Shown: one piece after another, positions 10,111-24,145 of the stretch | Numbering within the stretch: the stretch's first letter is position 1 | Layout of the letters: the number at the start of each line of letters is the position of its first letter | From: Nematostella vectensis | Lineage: Eukaryota > Cnidaria > Anthozoa > Actiniaria > Edwardsiidae | DNA length: 64,000 nucleotides | Direction of reading: 5' to 3' | Assembly (NCBI RefSeq): GCF_932526225.1 | Contig: NC_064040.1 | Span: 870,001 to 934,000 of the forward strand | Position numbers and translations under genes: made by a program | Notes under the pieces: generated by a model | Databases searched by the model: none | The model's input: the letters and a program-made list of their open reading frames with translations, nothing else | What the model was told of the DNA's origin: nothing

Positions 10111-12840
10111 TTAAAAAAAAAAAATAAAGAAAAAAAAATAGGCTATCAGCGGGAATCGAACCCGGGTAGCTGCGTTAGTAGTCAAGTGCCCGCAACGAAA
10201 GACTAACGTGGCATTGCTGAAGGGAATTGTAATGAAAATTACTTTTAATACTATTGGTATCGTAAACTATCCCAAGCAAAGTCACCATCGGACTGGAGGT
10301 TACATTCGGGAAAAGCTTCAGGGTTACATTCGGGAATTTGTTTTACGAGGGTAACCTCCAAAAGGTTACAATCGATAATTTTTTTTCCGAATGTAAATTC
10401 CAAAAAGTAACATTAGGAAAAATAAAACAGTATACTCGGAAAAAAAGGTATATCAATCTATCGAGCGCTATGCTCTATGTTAGAATCTACTTAATCAAGT
10501 TATCCAAGGAATCTAGTTAGTTCTTGTGTGCATAAAATATGTACAGGATCCTGAACAAAGCATGAGCACATCAAAGATGCTGAGAGTACATAAAAATGTC
10601 CCTATACCTTCTTTTTATGTCATGACACACCAAGAACAGTATAATTAAGTATCGATATTTAAAAAAAAAATAAAGAAAAAAAAAGGGCTATCAGCGGGAA
10701 TCGAACCCGGGTCGCTGCGTTAGTAGTCAAGTGCCCGCAACGAAAGACTAACGTGGCATTACTGAAGGGAATTGTAATGAAAATTACTTTTAATACTATT
10801 GGTATCGTAAACTATCCCAAGCAAAGTCACCATCGGACTGAAGGTTACATTCGGGAAAAGCTTCAGGGTTACATTCGGGAATTTGTTTTACGAGTGTAAC
10901 CTCCAAAAGGTTACAATCGATAATTTTTTTTCCGAATGTAAATTCCAAAAAGTAACGATAGGAAAAATAAAACAGTATACTCGGAAAAAAAGGTATATCA
11001 ATCTATCGAGCGCTATGCTCTATGTTAGAATCTACTTAAACAAGTTAACCAAGGAATCTAGTTAGTTCTTGTGTGCATAAAATATGTACAGGATCCTGAA
11101 CAAAGCATGAGCACATCAAAGATGCTGAGAGTACATAAAAATGTCCGTATACCTTCTTTTTATGTCATGACACACCAAGAACAGTATAATTAAGTATCGA
11201 TATTTAAAAAAAAATAAAGAAAAAAAAATAGGCTATCAGCGGGAATCGAACCCGGGTAGCTGCGTTAGTAGTCAAGTGCCCGCAACGAAAGACTAACGTG
11301 GCATTGCTGAAGGGAATTGTAATAAAAATTACTTTTAATACTATTGGTATCGTAAACTATCCCAAGCAAAGTCACCATCGGACTGGAGGTTACATTCGGG
11401 AAAAGCTTCAGGGTTACATTCGGGAATTTGTTTTACGAGGGTAACCTCCAAAAGGTTACAATCGATAATTTTTTTTCCGAATGTAAATTCCAAAAAGTAA
11501 CATTAGGAAAAATAAAACAGTATACTCGGAAAAAAAGGTATATCAATCTATCGAGCGCTATGCTCTATGTTAGAATCTACTTAATCAAGTTATCCAAGGA
11601 ATCTAGTTAGTTCTTGTGTGCATAAAATATGTACAGGATCCTGAACAAAGCATGAGCACATCAAAGATGCTGAGAGTACATAAAAATGTCCCTATACCTT
11701 CTTTTTATGTCATGACACACCAAGAACAGTATAATTAAGTATCGATATTTAAAAAAAAAATAAAGAAAAAAAAAAGGGCTATCAGCGGGAATAGAACCCG
11801 GGTCGCTGCGTTAGTAGTCAAGTGCCCGCAACGAAAGACTAACGTGGCATTACTGAAGGGAATTGTAATGAAAATTACTTTTAATACTATTGGTATCGTA
11901 AACTATCCCAAGCAAAGTCAACATCGGACTGAAGGTTACATTCGGGAAAAGCTTAATGGTTACATTCGGGAATTTGTTTTACGAGTGTAACCTCCAAAAG
12001 GTTACAATCGATAATTTTTTTTCCGAATGTAAATTCCAAAAAGTAACATTAGGAAAAATAAAACAGTATACTCGGAAAAAAAGGTATATCACTCTATCGA
12101 GCGCTATGCTCTATGTTAGAATCTACTTAATCAAGTTAACCAAGGAATCTAGTTAGTTCTTGTGTGCATAAAATATGTACAGGATCCTGAACAAAGCATG
12201 AGCACATCAAAGATGCTGAGAGTACATAAAAATGTCCCTATACCTTCTTTTTATGTCATGACACACCAAGAACAGTATAATTAAGTATCGATATTTAAAA
12301 AAAAAAATAAAGAAAAAAAAATAGGCTATCAGCGGGAATCGAACCCGGGTAGCTGCGTTAGTAGTCAAGTGCCCGCAACGAAAGACTAACGTGGCATTGC
12401 TGAAGGGAATTGTAATGAAAATTACTTTTAATACTATTGGTATCGTAAACTATCCCAAGCAAAGTCACCATCGGACTGGAGGTTACATTCGGGAAAAGCT
12501 TCAGGGTTACATTCGGGAATTTGTTTTACGAGGTTAACCTCCAAAAGGTTACAATCGATAATTTTTTTTCCGAATGTAAATTCCAAAAAGTAACATTAGG
12601 AAAAATAAAACAGTATACTCGGAAAAAAAGGTATATCAATCTATCGAGCGCTATGCTCTATGTTAGAATCTACTTAATCAAGTTATCCAAGGAATCTAGT
12701 TAGTTCTTGTGTGCATAAAATATGTACAGGATCCTGAACAAAGCATGAGCACATCAAAGATGCTGAGAGTACATAAAAATGTCCCTATACCTTCTTTTTA
12801 TGTCATGACACACCAAGAACAGTATAATTAAGTATCGATA
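10111..12840. repeat. Two-unit (dimer) higher-order repeat
   Basis: Landmarks 10546, 11091, 11636, 12182 and 12729. Units marked GGACTGAAGG with TTAACCAAGG alternate with units marked GGGTAGCTGCG and TTTTACGAGGG, a period of about 1,091-1,093 bp. The unit near 11788-11798 has the B-box change GGAATAGAACC. Confidence 0.85.
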
Positions 12841-13452
12841 TTTAAAAAAAAATAAAGAAACAAAAAATAGGCTCTCAGCGGGAATCGAACCCGGGTCGCT
12901 GCGTTATTAGTCAAGTGCCCGCAACGAAAGACTAACGTGGCATTGCTGAAGGGAATTGTAATGAAAATTACTTTTAATACAATTGGTATCGTAAACTAAC
13001 GTGGCATTACTGAAGGGAATTGTAATGAAAATTACTTTTAATACTATTGGTATCGTAAACTATCCCAAGCAAAGTCACCATCGGACTGGAGGTTACATTT
13101 GGGAAAAGCTTCAGGGTTACATTCGGGAATTTGTTTTACGAGTGTAACCTCCAAAAGGTTACAATCGATAATTTTTTTTCCGAATGTAAATTCCAAAAAG
13201 TAACATTAGGAAAATTAAAACAGTATACTCGGAAAAAAGGTATATCAATTTATCGAGCGCTATGCTCTATGTTAGAATCTACTTAATCAAGTTAACTAAG
13301 AAATCTAGTTAGTTCTTGTGTGTATAAAATATGTACAGGATCCTGAACAAAGCATGAGCACATCAAAGATGCTGAGAGTACATAAAAATGTCCCTATTCC
13401 TTCTTTTTATGTCATGACACACCAAGAACAGTATAATTAAGTATCGATATTT
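12841..13452. repeat. First 609-bp long unit
   Basis: Landmark at 13338, 609 bp after 12729. The extra length is the 64-bp duplication at 12931-13058. The A-tract carries AAAGAAACAAAAAATAGG, a form shared by several other long units (near 17340, 30550 and 31160). Confidence 0.9.
12931..13058. repeat. 64-bp tandem duplication, copy 1
   Basis: The segment starting ACTAACGTGG and ending GGTATCGTAA occurs twice, at 12931-12994 and 12995-13058. The copies differ in TGCTG/TACTG and in ACAATTGG/ACTATTGG, so the left half resembles units with ACAATTGG. The duplication repeats the inner arm ACTAACG of the inverted repeat and the GTAAT-GAAA-ATTAC hairpin. ACTA is shared at both ends (ACTAACG and ACTATCCC), suggesting a microhomology-driven origin. 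Confidence 0.95.
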
Positions 13453-13539
13453 AAAAAAAAATAAAGAAACAAAAAAAAAGCTATCAGCGGGAATCGAACC
13501 CGGGTCGCTGCGTTATTAGTCAAGTGCCCGCAACGAAAG

Positions 13540-13667
13540 ACTAACGTGGCATTGCTGAAGGGAATTGTAATGAAAATTACTTTTAATACAATTGGTATCG
13601 TAAACTAACGTGGCATTACTGAAGGGAATTGTAATGAAAATTACTTTTAATACTATTGGTATCGTAA
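13540..13667. repeat. 64-bp tandem duplication, copy 2
   Basis: Halves at 13540-13603 and 13604-13667, with the same internal differences as at 12931. Two long units are therefore adjacent here (landmarks 13338 and 13947). Confidence 0.95.
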
Positions 13668-14646
13668 ACTATCCCAAGCAAAGTCACCATCGGACTGGAG
13701 GTTACATTCGGGAAAAGCTTCAGGGTTACATTCGGGAATTTGTTTTACGAGTGTAACCTCCAAAAGGTTACAATCGATAATTTTTTTTCCGAATGTAAAT
13801 TCCAAAAAGTAACATTAGGAAAAATAAAACAGTATACTCGGAAAAAAGGTATATCAATTTATCGAGCGCTATGCTCTATGTTAGAATCTACTTAATCAAG
13901 TTAACTAAGGAATCTAGTTAGTTCTTGTGTGTATAAAATATGTACAGGATCCTGAACAAAGCATGAGCACATCAAAGATGCTGAGAGTACATAAAAATGT
14001 CCGTATACCTTCTTTTTATGTCATGACACACCAAGAACAGTATAATTAAGTATCGATATTACAAAAAAAAAAAATAAAGAAAACAAATAGGCTATCAGCG
14101 GGAATCGAACCCGGGTCGCTACGTTAGTAGTCAAGTGCCCGCAACGAAAGACTAACGTGGCATTGCTGAAGGGAATTGTAATGAAAATTACTTTTAATAC
14201 TATTGGTATCGTAAACTATCCCAAGCAAAGTCACCATCAGACTGGAGGTTACATTCGGGAAAAGCTTCAGGGTTACATTCGGGAATTTGTTTTACGAGGG
14301 TAACCTCCAAAAGGTTACAATCGATAATTTTTTTTCCGAATGTAAATTCCAAAAAGTAACATTAGGAAAAATAAAACAGTATACTCGGAAAAAAAGGTAT
14401 ATCACTCTATCGAGCGCTATGCTCTATGTTAGAATCTACTTAATCAAGTTATCCAAGGAATCTAGTTAGTTCTTGTGTGCATAAAATATGTACAGGATCC
14501 TGAACAAAGCATGAGCACATCAAAGATGCTGAGAGTACATAAAAATGTCCCTATACCTTCTTTTTATGTCATGACACACCAAGAACAGTATAATTAAGTA
14601 TCGATATTTAAAAAAAAAATAAAGAAAAAAAAATAGGCTATCAGCG

Positions 14647-15204
14647 GGAATGCAACCCGGGTCGCTGCGTTAGTAGTCAAGTGTCCGCAACGAAAGAATA
14701 ACGTGGCATTGCTGAAGGGAATTGTAATGAAAATTACTTTTAATACTATTGGTATCGTAAACTATCCCAAGCAAAGTCACCATCGGACTGGAGGTTACAT
14801 TCGGGAAAAGCTTCAGGGTTACATTCGGGAATTTGTTTTACGAGTGTAACCTCCAAAAGGTTACAATCGATAATTTTTTTTTGGAATGTAAATTCCAAAA
14901 AGTAACATTAGGAAAAATAAAACAGTATACTCGGAAAAAAGGTATATCAATCTATCGAGCGCTATGCTCTATGTTAGAATCTACTTAATCAAGTTATCCA
15001 AGAAATCTAGTTAGTTCTTGTGTGCATAAAATATGTGCAGGATCCTGAACAAAGCATGAGCACATCAAAGATGCTGAGAGTACATAAAAATGTCCCTATA
15101 CCTTCTTTTTATGTCATGACACACCAAGAACAGTATAATTAAGTATCGATATTTAAAAAAAAAAATAAAGAAAAAAAAAATAGGCTATCAGCGGGAATGC
15201 AACC
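14647..15204 (-). other. Pair of GC-swapped B-boxes (14647-14657, 15194-15204)
   Basis: On the minus strand GGTTCGATTCC becomes GGTTGCATTCC in two neighbouring units, breaking the TTCGA core. Both units also have GTGTCCGC in place of GTGCCCGC and the TTGGAATGTAAATTCCAA palindrome (14881-14898 in the first). Confidence 0.9.
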
Positions 15205-17419
15205 CAGGTCGCTGCGTTAGTAGTCAAGTGTCCGCAACGAAAGACTAACGTGGCATTGCTGAAGGGAATTGTAATGAAAATTACTTTTAATACTATTGGT
15301 ATCGTAAACTATCCCAAGCAAAGTCACCATCGGACTGGAGGTTACATTCGGGAAAAGCTTCAGGGTTACATTCGGGAATTTGTTTTACGAGTGTAACCTC
15401 CAAAAGGTTACAATCGATAATTTTTTTTTGGAATGTAAATTCCAAAAAGTAACATTAGGAAAAATAAAACAGTATACTCGGAAAAAAGGTATATCAATCT
15501 ATCGAACGCTATGCTCTATGTTAGAATCTACTTAATCAAGTTATCCAAGAAATCTAGTTAGTTCTTGTGTGCATAAAATATGTGCAGGATCCTGAACAAA
15601 GCATGAGCACATCAAAGATGCTGAGAGTACATAAAAATGTCCCTATACCTTCTTTTTATGTCATGACACACCAAGAACAGTATAATTAAGTATCGATATT
15701 TAAAAAAAAAATAAAGAAAAAAAATAGGCTATCAGCGGGAATCGAACCCGGGTCGCTGCGTTAGTAGTCAAGTGCCCGCAACGAAAGAATAACGTGGCAT
15801 TGCTGAAGGGAATTGTAATGAAAATTACTTTTAATACTATTGGTATCGTAAACTATCCCAAGCAAAGTCACCATCGGACTGGAGGTTACATTCGGGAAAA
15901 GCTTCCGGGTTACATTCGGGACTTTGTTTTACAAGTGTAACCTCCAAAAGGTTACAATCGATAATTTTTTTTTCCGAATGTAAATTCCAAAAGTAACATT
16001 AGGAAAATAAAACAGTATACTCGATAAAAAAGGTATATCAATCTATCGAGCGCTATGCTCTATGTTAGAATCTACTTAATCAAGTTATCCAAGGAATCTA
16101 GTTAGTTCTTGTGTGCATAAAATATGTACAGGATCCTGAACAAAGCATGAGCACATCAAAGATGCTGAGAGTACATAAAAATGTCCCTATACCTTCTTTT
16201 TATGTCATGACACACCAAGAACAGTATAATTAAGTATCGATATTTAAAAAAAAAAAAGAAAAAAAAATAGGCTATCAGCGGGAATCGAACCCGGGTGGCT
16301 GCGGTAGTAGTCAAGTGCCGCAACGAAAGACTAACGTGGCATTGTTGAAGGGAATCGTAATGAAAATTACTTTTAATGCTATTGGTATCGTAAACTATCC
16401 CAAGCAAAGTCAACATCGGACTGGAGGTTACATTCGGGAAAAGCTTCAGGGTTACATTCGGGAATTTGTTTTACGAGTGTAACCTCCAAAAGGTTACAAT
16501 CAATAATTTTTTTTCCGAATGTAAATTCCAAAAAGTAACATTAGGAAAAATAAAACAGTATACTCGGAGAAAAAGGTATATCAATCTATCGAGCGCTATG
16601 CTCTATGTTAGAATCTACTTAATCAAGTTATCCAAGGAATCTAGTTAGTTCTTGTGTGCATAAAATATGTACAGGATCCTGAACAAAGCATGAGCACATC
16701 AAAGATGCTGAGAGTACATAAAAATGTCCCTATACCTTCTTTTTATGTCATGACACACCAAGAACAGTATAATTAAGTATCGATATTTAAAAAAAAATAA
16801 AGAAAAAAAAATAGGCTATCAGCGGGAATCGAACCCGGGTCGCTGCGTTTGTAGTCAAGTGCCCGCAACGAAAGACTAACGTGGCATTGCTGAAGGGAAT
16901 TGTAATGAAAATTACTTTTAATACTATTGGTATCGTAAACTATCCCAAGCAAAGTCACCATCGGACTGGAGGTTACATTCGGGAAAAGCTTCAGGGTTAC
17001 ATTCGGGACTTTGTTTTACAAGTGTAACCTCCAAAAGGTTACAATCGATAATTTTTTTTTCCGAATGTAAATTCCAAAAGTAACATTAGGAAAATAAAAC
17101 AGTATACTCGGTAAAAAAGGTATATCAATCTATCGAGCGCTATGCTCTATGTTAGAATCTACTTAATCAAGTTAACCAAGGAATCTAGTTTGTTCTTGTG
17201 TGCATAAAATATGTACAGGATCCTGAACAAAGCATGAGCACATCAAAGATGCTGAGAGTACATAAAAATGTCCCTATACCTTCTTTTTATGTCATGACAC
17301 ACCAAGAACAGTATAATTAAGTATCGATATTTAAAAAAAAATAAAGAAACAAAAAATAGGCTATCAGCGGGAATCGAACCCGGGTCGCTGCGTTATTAGT
17401 CAAGTGCCCGCAACGAAAG

Positions 17420-17547
17420 ACTAACGTGGCATTGCTGAAGGGAATTGTAATGAAAATTACTTTTAATACAATTGGTATCGTAAACTAACGTGGCATTACT
17501 GAAGGGAATTGTAATGAAAATTACTTTTAATACTATTGGTATCGTAA
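17420..17547. repeat. 64-bp tandem duplication, copy 3
   Basis: Halves at 17420-17483 and 17484-17547. It is the counterpart of the 13540 duplication at offset 3880, at the head of the second seven-unit block. Confidence 0.95.
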
Positions 17548-18526
17548 ACTATCCCAAGCAAAGTCACCATCGGACTGGAGGTTACATTCGGGAAAAGCTT
17601 CAGGGTTACATTCGGGAATTTGTTTTACGAGTGTAACCTCCAAAAGGTTACAATCGATAATTTTTTTTCCGAATGTAAATTCCAAAAAGTAACATTAGGA
17701 AAAATAAAACAGTATACTCGGAAAAAAGGTATATCAATTTATCGAGCGCTATGCTCTATGTTAGAATCTACTTAATCAAGTTAACTAAGGAATCTAGTTA
17801 GTTCTTGTGTGTATAAAATATGTACAGGATCCTGAACAAAGCATGAGCACATCAAAGATGCTGAGAGTACATAAAAATGTCCGTATACCTTCTTTTTATG
17901 TCATGACACACCAAGAACAGTATAATTAAGTATCGATATTACAAAAAAAAAAAATAAAGAAAACAAATAGGCTATCAGCGGGAATCGAACCCGGGTCGCT
18001 ACGTTAGTAGTCAAGTGCCCGCAACGAAAGACTAACGTGGCATTGCTGAAGGGAATTGTAATGAAAATTACTTTTAATACTATTGGTATCGTAAACTATC
18101 CCAAGCAAAGTCACCATCAGACTGGAGGTTACATTCGGGAAAAGCTTCAGGGTTACATTCGGGAATTTGTTTTACGAGGGTAACCTCCAAAAGGTTACAA
18201 TCGATAATTTTTTTTCCGAATGTAAATTCCAAAAAGTAACATTAGGAAAAATAAAACAGTATACTCGGAAAAAAAGGTATATCACTCTATCGAGCGCTAT
18301 GCTCTATGTTAGAATCTACTTAATCAAGTTATCCAAGGAATCTAGTTAGTTCTTGTGTGCATAAAATATGTACAGGATCCTGAACAAAGCATGAGCACAT
18401 CAAAGATGCTGAGAGTACATAAAAATGTCCCTATACCTTCTTTTTATGTCATGACACACCAAGAACAGTATAATTAAGTATCGATATTTAAAAAAAAAAT
18501 AAAGAAAAAAAAATAGGCTATCAGCG

Positions 18527-19083
18527 GGAATGCAACCCGGGTCGCTGCGTTAGTAGTCAAGTGTCCGCAACGAAAGAATAACGTGGCATTGCTGAAGGGA
18601 ATTGTAATGAAAATTACTTTTAATACTATTGGTATCGTAAACTATCCCAAGCAAAGTCACCATCGGACTGGAGGTTACATTCGGGAAAAGCTTCAGGGTT
18701 ACATTCGGGAATTTGTTTTACGAGTGTAACCTCCAAAAGGTTACAATCGATAATTTTTTTTTGGAATGTAAATTCCAAAAAGTAACATTAGGAAAAATAA
18801 AACAGTATACTCGGAAAAAAGGTATATAAATCTATCGAGCGCTATGCTCTATGTTAGAATCTACTTAATCAAGTTATCCAAGAAATCTAGTTAGTTCTTG
18901 TGTGCATAAAATATGTGCAGGATCCTGAACAAAGCATGAGCACATCAAAGATGCTGAGAGTACATAAAAATGTCCCTATACCTTCTTTTTATGTCATGAC
19001 ACACCAAGAACAGTATAATTAAGTATCGATATTTAAAAAAAAAAATAAAGAAAAAAAAATAGGCTATCAGCGGGAATGCAACC
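18527..19083 (-). other. Pair of GC-swapped B-boxes (18527-18537, 19073-19083)
   Basis: Second pair, the copy of the 14647 pair at offset 3879-3880. The right member again has the AACCCAGG change next to the box. Confidence 0.9.
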
Positions 19084-22000
19084 CAGGTCGCTGCGTTAGT
19101 AGTCAAGTGTCCGCAACGAAAGACTAACGTGGCATTGCTGAAGGGAATTGTAATGAAAATTACTTTTAATACTATTGGTATCGTAAACTATCCCAAGCAA
19201 AGTCACCATCGGACTGGAGGTTACATTCGGGAAAAGCTTCAGGGTTACATTCGGGAATTTGTTTTACGAGTGTAACCTCCAAAAGGTTACAATCGATAAT
19301 TTTTTTTTGGAATGTAAATTCCAAAAAGTAACATTAGGAAAAATAAAACAGTATACTCGGAAAAAAGGTATATCAATCTATCGAGCGCTATGCTCTATGT
19401 TAGAATCTACTTAATCAAGTTATCCAAGAAATCTAGTTAGTTCTTGTGTGCATAAAATATGTGCAGGATCCTGAACAAAGCATGAGCACATCAAAGATGC
19501 TGAGAGTACATAAAAATGTCCCTATACCTTCTTTTTATGTCATGACACACCAAGAACAGTATAATTAAGTATCGATATTTAAAAAAAAAATAAAGAAAAA
19601 AAATAGGCTATCAGCGGGAATCGAACCCGGGTCGCTGCGTTAGTAGTCAAGTGCCCGCAACGAAAGAATAACGTGGCATTGCTGAAGGGAATTGTAATGA
19701 AAATTACTTTTAATACTATTGGTATCGTAAACTATCCCAAGCAAAGTCACCATCGGACTGGAGGTTACATTCGGGAAAAGCTTCCGGGTTACATTCGGGA
19801 CTTTGTTTTACAAGTGTAACCTCCAAAAGGTTACAATCGATAATTTTTTTTTCCGAATGTAAATTCCAAAAGTAACATTAGGAAAATAAAACAGTATACT
19901 CGATAAAAAAGGTATATCAATCTATCGAGCGCTATGCTCTATGTTAGAATCTACTTAATCAAGTTATCCAAGGAATCTAGTTAGTTCTTGTGTGCATAAA
20001 ATATGTACAGGATCCTGAACAAAGCATGAGCACATCAAAGATGCTGAGAGTACATAAAAATGTCCCTATACCTTCTTTTTATGTCATGACACACCAAGAA
20101 CAGTATAATTAAGTATCGATATTTAAAAAAAAAAAAGAAAAAAAAATAGGCTATCAGCGGGAATCGAACCCGGGTGGCTGCGGTAGTAGTCAAGTGCCGC
20201 AACGAAAGACTAACGTGGCATTGTTGAAGGGAATCGTAATGAAAATTACTTTTAATGCTATTGGTATCGTAAACTATCCCAAGCAAAGTCAACATCGGAC
20301 TGGAGGTTACATTCGGGAAAAGCTTCAGGGTTACATTCGGGAATTTGTTTTACGAGTGTAACCTCCAAAATGTTACAATCAATAATTTTTTTTCCGAATG
20401 TAAATTCCAAAAAGTAACATTAGGAAAAATAAAACAGTATACTCGGAGAAAAAGGTATATCAATCTATCGAGCGCTATGCTCTATGTTAGAATCTACTTA
20501 ATCAAGTTATCCAAGGAATCTAGTTAGTTCTTGTGTGCATAAAATATGTACAGGATCCTGAACAAAGCATGAGCACATCAAAGATGCTGAGAGTACATAA
20601 AAATGTCCCTATACCTTCTTTTTATGTCATGACACACCAAGAACAGTATAATTAAGTATCGATATTTAAAAAAAAATAAAGAAAAAAAAATAGGCTATCA
20701 GCGGGAATCGAACCCGGGTCGCTGCGTTTGTAGTCAAGTGCCCGCAACGAAAGACTAACGTGGCATTGCTGAAGGGAATTGTAATGAAAATTACTTTTAA
20801 TACTATTGGTATCGTAAACTATCCCAAGCAAAGTCACCATCGGACTGGAGGTTACATTCGGGAAAAGCTTCAGGGTTACATTCGGGACTTTGTTTTACAA
20901 GTGTAACCTCCAAAAGGTTACAATCGATAATTTTTTTTTCCGAATGTAAATTCCAAAAGTAACATTAGGAAAATAAAACAGTATACTCGGTAAAAAAGGT
21001 ATATCAATCTATCGAGCGCTATGCTCTATGTTAGAATCTACTTAATCAAGTTAACCAAGGAATCTAGTTTGTTCTTGTGTGCATAAAATATGTACAGGAT
21101 CCTGAACAAAGCATGAGCACATCAAAGATGCTGAGAGTACATAAAAATGTCCCTATACCTTCTTTTTATGTCATGACACACCAAGAACAGTATAATTAAG
21201 TATCGATATTTAAAAAAAAATAAAGAAAAAAAAATAGGCTATTAGCGGGAATCGAACCCGGGTCGCTGCGTTAGTAGTCAAGTGCCCGCAACGAAAGACT
21301 AACGTGGCATTGCTGAAGGGAATTGTAATGAAAATTACTTTTAATACTATTGGTATCGTAAACTATCCCAAGCAAATTCACCATCGGACTGGAGGTTACA
21401 TTCGGGAAAAGCTTCCGGGTTACATTCGGGACTTTGTTTTACAAGTGTAACCTCCAAAAGGTTACAATCGATAATTTTTTTTCCGAATGTAAATTCCAAA
21501 AAGTAACATTAGGAAAATAAAACAGTATACTCGGTAAAAAAGGTATATCAATCTATCGAGCGCTATGCTCTATGTTAGAATCTACTTAATCAAGTTATCC
21601 AAGGAATCTAGTTAGTTCTTGTGTGCATAAAATATGTACAGGATCCTGAACAAAGCATGAGCACATCAAAGATGCTGAGAGTACATAAAAATGTCCCTAT
21701 ACCTTCTTTTTATGTCATGACACACCAAGAACAGTATAATTAAGTATCGATATTTAAAAAAAAAAAGAAAAAAAAATAGGCTATCAGCGGGAATCGAACC
21801 CGGGTGGCTGCGGTAGTAGTCAAGTGCCGCAACGAAAGACTAACGTGGCATTGTTGAAGGGAATCGTAATGAAAATTACTTTTAATGCTATTGGTATCGT
21901 AAACTATCCCAAGCAAAGTCAACATCGGACTGGAGGTTACATTCGGGAAAAGCTTCAGGGTTACATTCGGGAATTTGTTTTACGAGTGTAACCTCCAAAA

Positions 22001-24017
22001 GGTTACAATCAATAATTTTTTTTCCGAATGTAAATTCCAAAAAGTAACATTAGGAAAAATAAAACAGTATACTCGGAGAAAAAGGTATATCAATCTATCG
22101 AGCGCTATGCTCTATGTTAGAATCTACTTAATCAAGTTATCCATGGAATCTAGTTAGTTCTTGTGTGCATAAAATATGTACAGGATCCTGAACAAAGCAT
22201 GAGCACATCAAAGATGCTGAGAGTACATAAAAATGTCCCTATACCTTCTTTTTATGTCATGACACACCAAGAACAGTATAATTAAGTATCAATATTTAAA
22301 AAAAAAAATAGAAAAAAAAATAGGCTATAAGCGGGAATCGAACCCGGGTCGCTGCGTTAGTAGTCAAGTGCCCGCAACGAAAGACTAACGTGGCATTGTT
22401 GAAGGGAATTATAATGAAAATTACTTTTAATACTATTGGTATCGTAAACTATCCCAAGCAATGTCACCATCGGACTGGAGGTTACATTCGGGAAAAGCTT
22501 CAGGGTTACATTCGGGAATTTGTTTTACGAGTGTAACCTCCAAAAGGTTACAATCGATAATTTTTTTTCCGAATGTAAATTCCAAAAAGTAACATTAGGA
22601 AAATAAAACAGTATATTCGGAAAAAAAGGTATATCAATCTATCGAGCGCTATGCTCTATGTTAGAATCTACTTAATCAAGTTATCCAAGGAATCTAGTTA
22701 GTTCTTGTGTGCATAAAATATGTACAGGATCCTGAACAAAGCATGAGCACATCAAAGATGCTGAGAGTACATAAAAATGTCCCTATACCTTCTTTTTATG
22801 TCATGACACACCAAGAACAGTATAATTAAGTATCGATATTTAAAAAAAAATAAAGAAAAAAAAATAGGCTATCAGCGGGAATCGAACCCGGGTGGCTGCG
22901 TTAGTAGTCAAGTGCCCGCAACTAAAGACTAACGTGGCATTGCTGAAGGGAATTGTAATGAAAATTACTTTTAATACTATTGGTATCGTAAACTATCCCA
23001 AGCAAAGTCACCATCCGCCTGGAGGTTACCTTCGGGAAAAGCTTCAGGGTTACATTCGGGAATTTGTTTTACGAGTGCAACCTCCAAAAGGTTACCATCG
23101 ATAATTTTTTTCCGAATGTAAATTCCAAAAAGTATCATTAGGAAAAATAAAACAGTATACTCGGAAAAAAAGGTATATCAATCTATCGAGCGCTATGCTC
23201 TATGTTAGAATCTACTTAATCAAGTTATCCAAGGAATCTAGTTAGTTCTTGTGCGCATAAAATATGTATAGGATCCTGAACAAAGCATGAACACATCAAA
23301 GATGCTGAGAGTACATAAAAATGTCCCTATACCTTCTTTGTATGTCATGACACACCAAGAACAGTATAATTAAGTATCGATATTTAAAAAAAAAATAAAG
23401 AAAAAGAAATAGGCTATCAGCGGGAATCGAACCCGGGTAGCTGCGTTAGTAGTCAAGTGCCCGCAACGAAAGACTAACGTGGCATTGCAGAAAGGAATTG
23501 TAATGAAAATTACTTTTAATACTATTGGTATCGTAAACTATCCCAAGCAAAGTCACCATCGGACTGGAGGTTACATTCGGGAAAAGCTTCAGGGTTACAT
23601 TCGGGAATTTGTTTTACGAGTGCAACCTCCAAAAGGTTACCATCGATAACTTTTTTCCGAATGTAAATTCCAAAAAGTAACATTAGGAAAAATAAAACAG
23701 TATACTCGGAAAAAAAGGTATATCAATCTATCGAGCGCTATGCTCTATGTTAGAATCTACTTAATCAAGTTATCCAAGGAATCTAGTTAGTTCTTGTGTG
23801 CATAAAATATGTACAGGATCCTGAACAAAGCATGAGCACATCAAAGATTCTGAGAGTACATAAAAATGTCCCTATACCTTCTTTTTATGTCATGACACAC
23901 CAAGAACAGTATAATTAAGTATCGATATTAAAAAAAAAAAATTAAAGAAAAAAAAAGGCTATCAGAGGGAATCGAACCCGGGTCGCTGCGTTAGTAGTCA
24001 AGTGCCCGCAACGAAAG

Positions 24018-24145
24018 ACTAACGTGGCATTACTGAAGGGAATTGTAATGAAAATTACTTTTTATACAATTGGTATCGTAAACTAACGTGGCATTACTGA
24101 AGGGAATTGTAATGAAAATTACTTTTAATACTATTGGTATCGTAA
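24018..24145. repeat. 64-bp tandem duplication, copy 4
   Basis: Halves at 24018-24081 and 24082-24145. The left half has TACTG and a private TTTTTATACAAT change; the unit also carries CAGAGGGAATCG upstream. Confidence 0.95.

Larger units (their letters stand above)
13453..17330. repeat. Seven-unit 3.88-kb higher-order block, first copy
   Basis: Landmarks 13947 (long), 14495, 15040, 15587, 16131, 16674 and 17218. Internal order of unit types: long unit; CTACGTTAG/ACGAGGG type; two B-box-swapped units; a unit with GCTTCCGGGTTAC and GGGACTTTG; a unit with TGGCTGCGGTAG, GTGCCGCAAC and CAATAATTT; and a GCGTTTGTAG unit. The whole set repeats at offset 3879-3880. Confidence 0.9.
17331..21211. repeat. 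Seven-unit 3.88-kb higher-order block, second copy
   Basis: Landmarks 17827 (long), 18375, 18920, 19466, 20010, 20553 and 21097, in the same type order as the preceding block. Both copies carry the rare AACCCAGGTC change beside the swapped B-box (near 15200 and 19080). Differences are few, for example CCAAAATGTTAC near 20366. Confidence 0.9.

Noticed and set aside
16156-16416. An 86-codon minus-strand open frame repeated in several units
   Set aside because: It reads through the tRNA-like segment and the T-rich tract (a run of Phe codons) and is present or absent depending on A-tract length and a one-base deletion (GTGCCGC). Not a gene.
22892-23104. A + strand 70-codon open frame, also at 38889
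   Set aside because: It spans tRNA-like, linker and module sequence and exists only because of private substitutions shared by two copied blocks; it starts with a non-ATG codon and shows no coding features.
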